Shown here one piece after another: positions 8,801 through 18,126 of a stretch of DNA of 64,000 nucleotides (positions are counted from its first letter, which is position 1; every line of letters begins with the position of its first letter). Origin of the DNA: Roseimarinus sediminis (GTDB lineage: Bacteria; Bacteroidota; Bacteroidia; Bacteroidales; Prolixibacteraceae); NCBI RefSeq assembly GCF_050433125.1, contig NZ_JBNPXV010000001.1, positions 558,001 to 622,000 of the forward strand. The letters are read 5' to 3'. Under the pieces are notes generated by a model, which was given only the letters and a program-made list of their open reading frames with translations, ran no database searches and had not been told where the DNA came from. The position numbers and the translations under genes are program-made.

Positions 8801-10006
8801 ATTGAAAAAATTGTGTTTAACCTGCTTTCGAATGCCTTTAAGTTTACGCCCGAAAATGGAAAAATTTCGGTTTCGCTTTCTTTCATTGATGGGGAGCAGG
8901 GTGCTTTCCGTCTTGAAGTGAAAGATACAGGAATAGGAATTCCGAAGGACAAGCGGGAAATCATTTTTGAGCGTTTTGTGCAAAATACACACGAAGGCAA
9001 TATGGTAAGCCGGGGCAGTGGAATAGGTCTTTCGCTTACCCGCGAATTTGTGCAAATGCACGAAGGAACCATTGCTGTGGAGAGTGTTCCGGGTGTGGGT
9101 AGTTCATTTGAAGTGCTTATTCCGCTTCAACGTGAATTCAAAATACAACGGGGCGAAAGCAAATGGCTCGATGAGCGCAGGGGCCCTCAGCCTAAGGTCG
9201 AAAAGCAGGAAGTTGAAAACATGAAAGGCGAAAAATGCAGGCTCTTACTGGTCGAGGACAATCCCGACATTCGGTTCTACCTGAAAGATAATTTGAAAGA
9301 TATTTACGAGATCAAAGAAGCGGGCGATGGTATCTCGGCCTGGGAGCTGATCCCCGAATGGAACCCCGACCTGGTTGTGAGCGACATCATGATGCCCGGG
9401 ATGGATGGTCTGGAATTGTGCCTTAAAATTAAAAACGATGCACGAACCTCGCACATTCCGGTAATACTGCTTACCGCCCGCACCACCGATCAGCACAAGT
9501 ACGAAGGCCTGCAGATTGGTGCCGACGACTACATTACCAAACCCTTCAACTTCGAATTGCTGGCTTTACGCATTCGCATGCTCATTGAACGCCGTCAGCA
9601 GCAAAGGCAAAAATTCCAGAAGAACTTCGACATTCAACCGTCGGAAATCGAGATCACTTCACTCGACGAGAAATTCCTGAACAAGGTGAAGCAGCTTACC
9701 GAAAACTACATGCAGGAACCCGATTTTTCGGTCGAACGGCTCAGCTCGGAAGTCGGTATCAGTCGGGCGCATTTGTACAATAAGCTGCTGGCCTTAACCG
9801 GAAAAACACCCATCGAATACATTCGCATCATGCGCATTCGCAGAGCGGCACAGTTGCTGGCCAAAAGCCAGCTAACGGTCATGGAGGTGGCTTATAAAGT
9901 AGGCTTTAACGATCCAAGGTATTTTACCAAACACTTTAAGAGTGAGTATGGTATAACGCCTACCCAGTACATTAAGCAAACTTCCTCTACCGACGATAAA
10001 GCGTAG
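5888..10006 (+). CDS. Hybrid two-component system regulator (HTCS) of the adjacent polysaccharide utilisation locus
   Basis: 1372 aa. After a signal-like N-terminus come repeated Reg_prop beta-propeller blades (recurring D-x-x-G-x-x-W-I/L-G-T motifs) and a Y_Y_Y domain to about residue 800: the periplasmic carbohydrate sensor. One membrane helix follows (about 808-830). The histidine kinase core has the phosphoacceptor H866 in NISHEFRTPLTL, then the ATPase N and G boxes. A receiver domain with phosphoacceptor D1166 (VVSDIMMPGMDG) and a C-terminal AraC-type DNA-binding domain (from about 1275, SRAHLYNKL and DPRYFTKHFK) complete the protein. All signal transduction modules are in one chain, as in Bacteroides HTCS. 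It precedes the GH31-SusC-SusD genes on the same strand and is the expected activator of that locus, probably responding to an oligosaccharide released from its substrate. Confidence 0.96.
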   Translation: MKNLILYILLVCSFGAVTAREQSMQFKHLDITNGLPSNQVVSLFQDSRGLIWIGTVNGLCSFDGYNTIVYQKVKGDTSSLPDNIVNNIYEDHNGCLWIMGPDIISIFDPHTARFSSDHPLFHHDIGLPHNNYIDLFTDEQNNFWLVHREMGIYCYQPEQDTLLHAACGSELMPYEINDISIDSSGRFWIINRARAVEVFDPDLFRVVKRYDSVLNEIPESENDYNLTLDQNDHAWIFAVQDENGVFSFNPELLEVKHYSSRSEKYRLSHDNIACINIDQQGRVLIGTDHGGLNVIDLQTGDLSVYQYEHGDKNSISQNSVISLLVDKHNIIWVGTYKKGLNYFHPDLFKFRTYTLNPSRENWLSNEDVNTFAEDEKGNLWIGTNGGGLIYFNRKENTFKTYRHDPANANSLSSDVIVDMCIDHQGDLWLGTYLGGLNHFDGSRFTRYQHNPANARSLPGNNVWTVYEDKSHKLWIGTLGDGIAVFDRETQSFNRIEPFEDPLPGANFIMSVTEDPDHNIWFATANGVDLYDKRTGRFIRFIKDDKSPNSISSNSVLDIYSDSRGWIWMATRERLNFYDPATQKFVDLGEEIGIPDNNILTLLEAHDGNMWMATPQGLTNLIIYTDEEGQPSFKTKNYDEKDGLHGIEFNEHAALRTNDGSLIFGGSDGFSIFHPENLNTSMIDPKVLFTGLKVQNKKVEVGQEINERILLTKELNHVENITLRHFEKTFSVSFSAINYLNPEKTNFHYLLDGFNEEWITTTPAGREVTYTNLHPGDYQLRVYVSDLENEMKSEEISLSITILPPFWKTKWAYSIYLVVTLLSIFYAIQLIISRERNRFLIQKERLETARVHEMDLLKLKFFTNISHEFRTPLTLILSPLEQIISTTPDGKNRDQLRLMQRNARRLLNLINQLLDFRRLEVQGLNLEVSEGELVAFCREATESFSDLAASRNIQLQFESNAETLKASLDYDKIEKIVFNLLSNAFKFTPENGKISVSLSFIDGEQGAFRLEVKDTGIGIPKDKREIIFERFVQNTHEGNMVSRGSGIGLSLTREFVQMHEGTIAVESVPGVGSSFEVLIPLQREFKIQRGESKWLDERRGPQPKVEKQEVENMKGEKCRLLLVEDNPDIRFYLKDNLKDIYEIKEAGDGISAWELIPEWNPDLVVSDIMMPGMDGLELCLKIKNDARTSHIPVILLTARTTDQHKYEGLQIGADDYITKPFNFELLALRIRMLIERRQQQRQKFQKNFDIQPSEIEITSLDEKFLNKVKQLTENYMQEPDFSVERLSSEVGISRAHLYNKLLALTGKTPIEYIRIMRIRRAAQLLAKSQLTVMEVAYKVGFNDPRYFTKHFKSEYGITPTQYIKQTSSTDDKA

Positions 10007-10378
10007 CCGGCGGGCATTTGTTCTTTTTAACAGTGCAAAATGTCTACTTAATATTCTTCATTTGTTGTATTGCCGTTTGATATTTTTTACACATCCGGCG
10101 ACACTGCACTTCCTTTTTATTTCACACCCAATCATTGAATTTTAGCGGCTGGCAGGATGAATACTGTGTTTTTTATACGCATATTCCAAACCAATTCATA
10201 ATCAATTGTAAGGCTGGTTGTGTGGATGCCTTTTAAAGACAAAAAAGCTAAGAATCACATACAATTGGTACCCCCTGATGTAGCCCTTCTTCTTTACTTT
10301 CGTCGTGTTAGAATTTTAAAGCGCAGTATGCATTGGTGCAAAACTGAAGGATTAGAAATTTTTTGAAAGCAAAAAGCG
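10007..10378 (+). promoter_or_regulatory. Intergenic region upstream of the PUL; probable HTCS-controlled promoter
   Basis: A 372-bp AT-rich gap without a credible ORF separates the HTCS gene from the first GH31. TACTTTCG (10295-10302) differs at one position from the -7 box TAnnTTTG, and a C-run (ACCCCCTGATG, about 10270-10280) lies roughly 15-25 bases upstream where an activator could bind. No convincing -33 TTTG is present at the usual spacing, which suits an activator-dependent promoter. The exact site is a guess. Confidence 0.4.
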
Positions 10379-13207
10379 ATGAGACAAGGAGTTATTTGGG
10401 GTTTATTTTTGATGATCATGCTTTCGTGTGGTCAGTCGGCTGTACAAACTACAGCGAACGGGGTAGTGGTAGCAGTGGAAGAAAGTGCTGAGAAAATCAG
10501 GCTTGAAGTATTCAGTGATGAAGTGATCAGGGTGAGCGTGGCCAAAGCAGGTCACGACTTTTCGACCGACACCAGCCTGATGGTTCTGGCGCAGCCCGCC
10601 GGGGACACCCGTTGGAATGTAAAGGAAAACGAAGAAGAAATCATCCTTAGCACCTCAAAGTTAAAGGTTCATGTAAACCGGAATACCGGGGCGGTATGCT
10701 TCAAAGATGCTTCAGGCAAAGTAATTCTGAAGAATGAAGAAAATGGTGGGCGTTATTACGGAACTCAAATCGATGATCAGCTTCCTGAAAGCGCTATGAT
10801 GCAGGTGTTTGAGTCGCCTGCCGAGGAAGCCTTCTATGGTCTTGGTCAGCATCAGAACGGAGCATTGAATTACAAAGGGCTCGATGTGGAGCTGCAGCAA
10901 AACAACATTGTTGCAGTAGTTCCATTTCTGTATTCGAATAGAAATTATGGCATATTGTGGGACAACTACGCTATCAGTCGTTTTGGCGATCCACGTACCT
11001 ACGAACCGGTTTCGTCGCTCAAACTATACGATGCCGAAGGAAACGAAGGCGGTTTAACTGCACTTTATTACGACCGGGGGGATCATTTGTACACTAGCCG
11101 CATCGAAAATACCATCGATTATACAACGCTCGAAGAGCAGGACAATTACCCTGCTGGTTTTGCCATGGACCACAACAGCACCATTGTATGGGATGGTTTT
11201 GTGGAGGCTAAGCAGGCCGGAACCCACAAATTCAAACTTTGGGCTGCAGGTTACTATAAGGTATGGGTCGATGGTGAATTGCTGTTCGATCGTTGGCGAC
11301 AGTGCTGGAATCCGTGGTTTGTAACATTCCAAATCGACATGGAGCCTGGCCTTAAGCAGCACCTTAAAATTGAATGGAAACCCGATGCCGATGTATCGTA
11401 CATTGGTTTGACCTGCCTCGACGGATCCTATGCCGACAAGCAGGAAAAACTGTCGCTATCAGCGGAAGACGGAAAACAGATCGATTATTATTTCATTTAT
11501 GGAAGCAATGCCGATGAAGTGATTTCGGGCTATCGTGAACTTACCGGAAAAGCTCCCATTGTGCCTGCCTGGGCGCTGGGACTGTGGCAAAGCCGTGAGC
11601 GTTACAAAACACAGGACGAGCTGCTCGATGTGGTACGCGAATACCGTCGACGTGAAATCCCCCTCGACAACATCGTTCTCGACTGGAATTACTGGCCCCA
11701 GGACAAATGGGGTGATCACGATTTCGACCTGGATCGTTTTCCTGACGCCGAAGCCATGATCGATCAGGTGCATGATCTGAATGCCCGCATCATGATTTCA
11801 GTTTGGCCCAAATTTTATGTGGGAACCGACAATTATGAAAGGTTCGAAAAAAATGGCTGGCTCTTTACAAAGAATGTTGAACTGGGCAACCGCGACTGGA
11901 TTGGCGAAGGTTACCTGTCGACTTTCTACGATTCCTATCATCCCGAAGCGCGCAAGGCTTTCTGGAAAGGGCTGAACGAAAAATTATTCAGCAAAGGCAT
12001 CGATGCCTGGTGGCTCGATGCAACCGAACCCGATATTCACTCCAATGTTTCATTGCGCGAAAAGCAGGAAACCATGACTCCGAATCATCTTGGTTCAGGA
12101 AGGGAGTTTTTCAATGCCTATTCGCTGTTGCAGGCCAAAGGCGTGTATGATGGGCAACGTAACACCGATCCCGACAAACGGGTGTTCATCCTTACCCGCT
12201 CGATGTACGGAGGTCAGCAACATTATGGGGCGGCTACCTGGAGTGGCGATGTGGTTTCGCGCTGGAGCGACCTGCGCGATCAGTGGGCAGCCGGCATCAA
12301 TGTGGGGCTTTCTGGCATTCCTTACTGGACGACCGACATTGGTGGTTTTGCCGTTGAAAAGCGCTATGAAAAACCGAATATTGCTGATCAGAAAGAATGG
12401 CGCGAGCTGAATACACGCTGGTTCCAGTTTGGAGCTTTCACCCCGCTTTTCCGTATTCACGGGCAATTTCCCTACCGCGAAATTTGGAACATTGCTCCCG
12501 AAGGCACTATCGAATACGAATCGATGGTTTATTATACCCAACTGCGTTACCGGCTGATGCCTTACATTTATTCGCTTGCCGGTAAGGCATATCACGATAA
12601 TTCGACCATAATGCGCGGACTGGTGATGGATTTTGCCACCGATGAGCGCGTAAACAACATTGCCGATCAATACCTCTTTGGGCCTTCGCTCATGGTGTGT
12701 CCTGTTGGTGAATTCGGGCAACGCCAACGCGAAGTCTACCTTCCCGAAGGAAGTGCCTGGTACAATTTCTACAGCAATACCTTCTATGAAGGAGGACAAA
12801 ACATCGCTGCCAATGCACCGCTCGGGCGTATTCCGCTTTTTGTAAAGGCCGGATCGATTGTGCCATTTGGCCCCGAGATTCAATATACTTCAGCACCCAA
12901 CGACGGGACGCTCAAACTGATGGTGTATACCGGAGCCGATGCCAGCTTCAGCCTTTATGAAGACGAAGGAATCAACTACGATTACGAGCAGGGCGAATTT
13001 TCACTGATCGCGATCACTTATGATGAGGCAGCCGGAGCGCTCACCCTGGGCAATCGTCAGGGCGCTTTCGACGGCATGAAAACCGAACGGAAAATCGAGG
13101 TTTATTTCATTACTCCCGATGCAAGTACGGGCTTCGACCTGGATGTTCAACCCGCTAAAATAATTATATATGATGGATCGGAGATCACCTTGAGTGCACT
13201 GCGATAG
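10379..13207 (+). CDS. GH31 alpha-glycosidase lipoprotein with PA14 inserted in the N-terminal domain; probably alpha-xylosidase
   Basis: 942 aa. The lipobox places the lipidated Cys at residue 17 (MIMLSCGQ), so the enzyme is membrane anchored. The N-terminal GH31 beta-sandwich (YGLGQHQNG) is interrupted at about residues 238-347 by a PA14-like domain (AGTHKFKLWAAGYYKVWVDG). The catalytic barrel carries nucleophile D547 in AWWLDATEPD and acid/base D624 in WSGDVV. A PA14 insert at this place is known from xyloglucan alpha-xylosidases of Bacteroides and Cellvibrio, so alpha-xylosidase is the best guess; alpha-glucosidase is possible. It heads the PUL, 43 bp before susC. Confidence 0.9.
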   Translation: MRQGVIWGLFLMIMLSCGQSAVQTTANGVVVAVEESAEKIRLEVFSDEVIRVSVAKAGHDFSTDTSLMVLAQPAGDTRWNVKENEEEIILSTSKLKVHVNRNTGAVCFKDASGKVILKNEENGGRYYGTQIDDQLPESAMMQVFESPAEEAFYGLGQHQNGALNYKGLDVELQQNNIVAVVPFLYSNRNYGILWDNYAISRFGDPRTYEPVSSLKLYDAEGNEGGLTALYYDRGDHLYTSRIENTIDYTTLEEQDNYPAGFAMDHNSTIVWDGFVEAKQAGTHKFKLWAAGYYKVWVDGELLFDRWRQCWNPWFVTFQIDMEPGLKQHLKIEWKPDADVSYIGLTCLDGSYADKQEKLSLSAEDGKQIDYYFIYGSNADEVISGYRELTGKAPIVPAWALGLWQSRERYKTQDELLDVVREYRRREIPLDNIVLDWNYWPQDKWGDHDFDLDRFPDAEAMIDQVHDLNARIMISVWPKFYVGTDNYERFEKNGWLFTKNVELGNRDWIGEGYLSTFYDSYHPEARKAFWKGLNEKLFSKGIDAWWLDATEPDIHSNVSLREKQETMTPNHLGSGREFFNAYSLLQAKGVYDGQRNTDPDKRVFILTRSMYGGQQHYGAATWSGDVVSRWSDLRDQWAAGINVGLSGIPYWTTDIGGFAVEKRYEKPNIADQKEWRELNTRWFQFGAFTPLFRIHGQFPYREIWNIAPEGTIEYESMVYYTQLRYRLMPYIYSLAGKAYHDNSTIMRGLVMDFATDERVNNIADQYLFGPSLMVCPVGEFGQRQREVYLPEGSAWYNFYSNTFYEGGQNIAANAPLGRIPLFVKAGSIVPFGPEIQYTSAPNDGTLKLMVYTGADASFSLYEDEGINYDYEQGEFSLIAITYDEAAGALTLGNRQGAFDGMKTERKIEVYFITPDASTGFDLDVQPAKIIIYDGSEITLSALR

Positions 13208-13249
13208 CCATCACGACATCTAATTTTCCAATAACTAATCTAAGATTCT

Positions 13250-16200
13250 ATGAAGTTTAAACAAAAAATCGGAGCCAGACTCCGAATGAGTGTACTCAGA
13301 ATCATTCCCGGTATCGTGTTCGGGATGATCTTTTTGTTGTCTGCTTCTATTTCGCTGCCGGCACTGGCTGTCTCACAGCAAATGGAAGTAACAGGAAAAG
13401 TGGTTACAGCTGACGACCAGACGCCCATCATTGGAGCTACAGTTGTAATTAAAGGAACCACACGAGGTACGACTACCGACATCGATGGAAATTTTTCGAT
13501 TGAGGCATCGGCCGGAGACCTGCTTTTGGTTTCGTTTATTGGCTATGCTCCCCGCGAGCTGGCTGCTGAAAGTTCAAACATGTTGATTGAACTTGAAGAA
13601 GAAGTGACCGGCCTCGACGAGGTGGTGGTCATCGGTTATGGTGTTCAGAAAAAGAAACTGAATACCGGCGCAACTACGCAGATGAAAGGCGACTATGTGC
13701 AGAAGCTGAGCACAACCAGCCCCCTGCAGGCCATGCAGGGCCAGGCACCGGGTATCAACATTTCGTCCACTTCGGGTCAACCCGGAGCCGATATGAAAGT
13801 GACCATTCGTGGTTTGGGAACCGTTGGTAATTCGGGCCCGCTTTACATTATCGATGGGATTGAAGGCGATATTACCAACCTGAATGCAAGCGATATTGAG
13901 TCGATCGACATTCTGAAAGATGCTGCTTCGGCCGCAATTTATGGTTCACAGGCTGCCAACGGCGTGGTGCTGGTCACAACCCGCAAGGGAAAAGCCGGTC
14001 AGGCCCGTGTAAGTTTCGATGCTTACTACGGACTTCAGAGCGTTGCCCGTACTACCGACATGCTGAATGCATCGGAATATCAGGTGATCATGAACGAACA
14101 GGCGCTCAACTCCGGTTCTGCCATGTTTCCCGATTCATTATTTTCAGGTGGTGATACCGATTGGGTAAAGCAGATGTTTTACGACAATGCGGTAAGCCAG
14201 AACTACACACTGGGTGTTAGCGGAGGATCGGAATCATCGGTTTATTCCATGTCGCTGAACTACCTCGGCCAGGAAGGAATTGTGGGTGGGCCCGATGTTT
14301 CAAATTACGAACGTTACGGTTTTCGTATTAATTCGGAACACCAACTTTACAATGGTGTGCTTACCTTTGGACAGCACCTCAATTTCAACTACAAGAAGAA
14401 CAACGGTATTTCGGTGGGTAATCAGTACAACAACACCCTCAGGGGGGCTTTTACCACTTCGCCCATTGCTCCGGTGTTCAGCGATAACAACATTTACGAC
14501 AGCCCGTATAACGACACATCCAATTCAAACTGGTACAAAGGCGATGGCAACCCTTATGGTTCCATGATGACCAATACCAATAACATGAACGATGCTCAAA
14601 ACATGCTGGCTGACTTTTATGCCGAATTGAGGCCTTTAAAAGGACTTAGCCTGAAAACGCTGGCAGGAATCAACTACTATGCTTCCGATTATCGCAGCTA
14701 TACTCCCTTGTATCAGTTTTCAATTTATTCGTACAACAACTCTCACACCACCGTGAATCAAAGTATGAGCAAGGGGCACACCCTTACCTGGACCAATACG
14801 GCCAACTACAGTTTTGATTTGAACGACGAACATCAGTTCGATGTACTGGGTGGAATGGAAGCCATTCGCTATCAGGGAATCGGCCTTTCGGCTTCGAACT
14901 GGAACCTATTGAGCCAATTCGATGATTTTGCCCATGCCTACATCGACAATACAACTGGTCAGGCCAAACTCGACAAGGATGACAATGGTGAAGTGGTAGG
15001 AGTGATTGAAACCAAAGGAGTAGGCGGAGGACCCGAAAATCAGACACGTCGCTTGTCATTTTTCGGACGTCTTGCCTACAACTATCAGGAGAAATACATG
15101 CTGAATGCCACGCTGCGTGCCGATGGTTCATCGAAGTTCGCTGCCGGCAGTCGCTGGGGTTATTTCCCTTCGGCTTCAGTTGGTTGGGTATTGACCAATG
15201 AAAATTTCATGGAAGATGCAGCCGAATGGCTGACATTTTTAAAAATACGTCTCAGCTGGGGTCAGGTGGGTAATCAAAACATCGACGATTTCCAATTTGC
15301 CTCGCCCATCAATACTTCAACCAGTTTCTCAGGTGATGATCCGGCGGCCAATTATATTTTCGGTACCACACTCGTAAATACCCCGGGGGCATATCCCAGT
15401 CGTTTGTCAAATACCTCACTAAAATGGGAAACCTCTGAACAGACCAACGTGGGTATTGATGCCTATTTCTTCGACAGTCGTCTGGCAGTAAATGGCGATT
15501 TCTACATTAAAACCACCAAGGACTGGCTGGTTCAGGCTCCTATTCTGGCAACAGCCGGTGCTGGCGCACCTTTCATCAACGGTGGTGATGTGAAAAATAC
15601 CGGTGTTGAACTGGCGTTGAGCTGGAACAATTCAGTTGGAGACTTAAATTACAATGTGGGAATCAACGGTGCCTATAACCGCAACGAAGTGGGCAACATT
15701 CCCACCGAAGACGGAATCATTCACGGTTTAACCAACATGTTGTACGACAACTCGGAAGAATTTTACCGTGCCGAGAACGGTCATGAAATTGGTTACTTCT
15801 GGGGTTACGAAACCGATGGGATTTTCCAGAACGAAGCCGAAATTGCTGCCTGGCGCGAAGCCGGAAACGGCATTCTGCAGGCCAACGTGAAACCCGGCGA
15901 CGTGCGTTATGTCGATCAGGGAAAAGATGGAAAAATTAATACCGACGACAAAGTAGATCTGGGCTCGGGTATTCCCGATTTTACCTATGGCTTTAATGTA
16001 GGCATCGAATACAAGGGCTTTGATTTCTCGATGAATGCCAATGGTGTTTACGGAAACAAGCTTGTTCAGTCGTACCGCAACCATGCCAACAAGCAGGCCA
16101 ATTATTCTTCGGCCATATTGCAGCGTTGGACCGGCGAAGGAACTTCGGACCGGATTCCACGGGTTACCGAAACCAATGTAAACTGGCAATTTTCCGACCT

Positions 16201-16453
16201 GTACCTGCACGATGGAAGCTATTTGCGCATCCAGAACATCTCGCTTGGTTACGATTTCAGCCAGCTCGTGAAGTGGAATTACCTGAGTCAGTTCAGGGTG
16301 TATGCTTCGGTTCAGAATGCCTTTACCTTTACTACCTACAGTGGCATGGATCCTGAAATTGGTTACGGTACAAGTAGCTGGGTGTCGGGAATCGACCTGG
16401 GGTACTATCCCCGTCCGAGGACTTTCCTGCTGGGTGTAAATGTTAAATTTTAA
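13250..16453 (+). CDS. SusC-like TonB-dependent outer membrane transporter
   Basis: 1067 aa. An N-terminal signal sequence (ends near residue 42) is followed by a CarboxypepD_reg-like domain (VTGKVVTADDQTPIIGATV and DIDGNFSI) and the TonB plug with the SusC hallmark DEVVVIGYGVQKK. The plug region carries IRGLGTVGNSGPLYIIDG and ILKDAASAAIYGSQAANGV, and the rest forms the 22-strand barrel, ending in the aromatic C-terminus LGVNVKF. It imports oligosaccharides with its SusD partner, encoded 14 bp downstream. Length and motifs are typical of the family. Confidence 0.96.
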   Translation: MKFKQKIGARLRMSVLRIIPGIVFGMIFLLSASISLPALAVSQQMEVTGKVVTADDQTPIIGATVVIKGTTRGTTTDIDGNFSIEASAGDLLLVSFIGYAPRELAAESSNMLIELEEEVTGLDEVVVIGYGVQKKKLNTGATTQMKGDYVQKLSTTSPLQAMQGQAPGINISSTSGQPGADMKVTIRGLGTVGNSGPLYIIDGIEGDITNLNASDIESIDILKDAASAAIYGSQAANGVVLVTTRKGKAGQARVSFDAYYGLQSVARTTDMLNASEYQVIMNEQALNSGSAMFPDSLFSGGDTDWVKQMFYDNAVSQNYTLGVSGGSESSVYSMSLNYLGQEGIVGGPDVSNYERYGFRINSEHQLYNGVLTFGQHLNFNYKKNNGISVGNQYNNTLRGAFTTSPIAPVFSDNNIYDSPYNDTSNSNWYKGDGNPYGSMMTNTNNMNDAQNMLADFYAELRPLKGLSLKTLAGINYYASDYRSYTPLYQFSIYSYNNSHTTVNQSMSKGHTLTWTNTANYSFDLNDEHQFDVLGGMEAIRYQGIGLSASNWNLLSQFDDFAHAYIDNTTGQAKLDKDDNGEVVGVIETKGVGGGPENQTRRLSFFGRLAYNYQEKYMLNATLRADGSSKFAAGSRWGYFPSASVGWVLTNENFMEDAAEWLTFLKIRLSWGQVGNQNIDDFQFASPINTSTSFSGDDPAANYIFGTTLVNTPGAYPSRLSNTSLKWETSEQTNVGIDAYFFDSRLAVNGDFYIKTTKDWLVQAPILATAGAGAPFINGGDVKNTGVELALSWNNSVGDLNYNVGINGAYNRNEVGNIPTEDGIIHGLTNMLYDNSEEFYRAENGHEIGYFWGYETDGIFQNEAEIAAWREAGNGILQANVKPGDVRYVDQGKDGKINTDDKVDLGSGIPDFTYGFNVGIEYKGFDFSMNANGVYGNKLVQSYRNHANKQANYSSAILQRWTGEGTSDRIPRVTETNVNWQFSDLYLHDGSYLRIQNISLGYDFSQLVKWNYLSQFRVYASVQNAFTFTTYSGMDPEIGYGTSSWVSGIDLGYYPRPRTFLLGVNVKF

Positions 16454-16467
16454 TGCTTTAAAATGTA

Positions 16468-18108
16468 ATGAAGATGAATAAATTAAAACAATATATCCTG
16501 ATTTTTGGAACGATGAGCCTGGGGCTTTTCTCCTGCTCAGAAAGCTTCCTTGATGTGGAACCGCAAACCTCGATTGTCGATCAGAACTTCTACAAAACAA
16601 TCGACGATGCCGAGATGGCGCTCATTGGCTGTTACGATGGCTATCAGCGCACCAGCTCAAACGGCAACCAGGCTTTTTATGTAACTGCCGAAGTGCTGTC
16701 GGACAACTGTTTTGGCGGCACCGGAAATACCGATGGCCGCGGCTATCAGGCACTCGACCGTTTCGACATTGGTGAGTCGCCATCCGACAACAACCTGTTT
16801 AACGGAACCTGGAGCGATTACTACGCCGGCATTTTCCGTTGCAACACGCTTTTGCAGAAAATGAATCAGATTGAGTGGGAAGGTAACGATGAAACCCGTG
16901 CCCGCATTGAGGGCGAAACCCGCTTTTTGCGTGCCCTGCTGTACTTCGACCTTGTTAGGCTATTCAACGAAGTGCCACTTATACTTGAGCCTACCACCGA
17001 CAATGTACCTCAGTCGCCTGCTTCGGATACTTACAGGGTAATTGCCGAAGACCTGAAATTTGCCGCTGAGAATATCACTTATCCTGCCTGGTCGGCCGAT
17101 TGGGCTGCCAACAACGATGGCCGTGCTACTCAGTGGGCTGCCAAGGCCATCCTGGCAAGGGTTTATCTTTTTTATACCGGTTACTATCAGCAGTCCGATT
17201 TGGCGGGTGTTGTGAGCAAAGCCGAAGTGCTTCAGGGCCTCGAGGACGTGATTGCCAATGGTGGTTTTGCACTCATTCCTGAATACAAAAACCTGTGGGA
17301 AGCTGCTTCTTCAACTCCCAATTTTGAGACCAATACCCTCGAATCGACCTGGGCAGGTCGCGGCAACTCCGAAGCCGTTTTCACCCAGAAATTCAATTTC
17401 ACCCAGGATTATAATGGCAACCTCGACGGCAACCGCTGGCTGGTGATGATGGGCATGCGTAATACCAACTTCGCACCTTATGGAAAAGGTTGGGGCGCCT
17501 GTACGGTGGTTCCGGAGCTGGTCGACGCTTTTGAAAGCGACGATGCCCGTAAAACGGCTTCGGTCATTGACCTTGCGGGGGAAGGCATCGAAGCTGAATT
17601 CGATATGAAGGATCAGCGTGAATACACCGGTTACACCAATAAAAAGTACACTCCCATGTGCCTTCCCGACGGAACTACCGCTGTTGATGGTCTGGGCAAT
17701 GGTGACTTCCAGGTTTCTCAATACCAGGACTTCATTGTCGTGCGTTATGCCGATGTTCTGCTGATGGCCGCCGAACTGGGAAGTGCCAGTGCACAGACTT
17801 ATTTCGACCAGGTGCGTCAGCGTGCCGGATTGGACCCAAAGCCGGTTTCGCAGGCAAACATCTTAGAGGAACGCCGTTTTGAATTTGCCTTTGAAGGATT
17901 GCGTTATTACGACCTGCTGCGTCAGGGCCTTGAAAATGCAGCCACTGAACTGGCCATGAGCAATGTGGCCGTTTTGAGTGGAAATGCTGCTGATTTTGTG
18001 AGCATAAGCAAGGACAACATACTGGTGACCAAAGGATTTATGCAAATTCCGAATACGCAGATTACCTTGTCGGATGGTGTGTTGAAACAAAACCCAGGAT
18101 GGGAATAA
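16468..18108 (+). CDS. SusD-like outer membrane glycan-binding lipoprotein
   Basis: 546 aa with lipobox LGLFSCSE (lipidated C23). The N-terminus FLDVEPQTSIVDQNFYKTIDDAEMA is the typical SusD start, and the family C-terminal motif appears as RRFEFAFEGLRYYDLLR near residue 472. It caps the SusC transporter encoded just upstream and binds the glycan at the cell surface. TPR-like helices and the conserved FLRALLYFDLVRLF segment (near residue 150) support the call. Confidence 0.95.
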   Translation: MKMNKLKQYILIFGTMSLGLFSCSESFLDVEPQTSIVDQNFYKTIDDAEMALIGCYDGYQRTSSNGNQAFYVTAEVLSDNCFGGTGNTDGRGYQALDRFDIGESPSDNNLFNGTWSDYYAGIFRCNTLLQKMNQIEWEGNDETRARIEGETRFLRALLYFDLVRLFNEVPLILEPTTDNVPQSPASDTYRVIAEDLKFAAENITYPAWSADWAANNDGRATQWAAKAILARVYLFYTGYYQQSDLAGVVSKAEVLQGLEDVIANGGFALIPEYKNLWEAASSTPNFETNTLESTWAGRGNSEAVFTQKFNFTQDYNGNLDGNRWLVMMGMRNTNFAPYGKGWGACTVVPELVDAFESDDARKTASVIDLAGEGIEAEFDMKDQREYTGYTNKKYTPMCLPDGTTAVDGLGNGDFQVSQYQDFIVVRYADVLLMAAELGSASAQTYFDQVRQRAGLDPKPVSQANILEERRFEFAFEGLRYYDLLRQGLENAATELAMSNVAVLSGNAADFVSISKDNILVTKGFMQIPNTQITLSDGVLKQNPGWE

Positions 18109-18126
18109 CCTAAAAATTACAGAACA

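Noticed and set aside
12095..12883. Minus-strand open frame of 262 codons inside the first GH31 gene
   Set aside because: It is a shadow of the GH31 coding frame, with no motif of its own.
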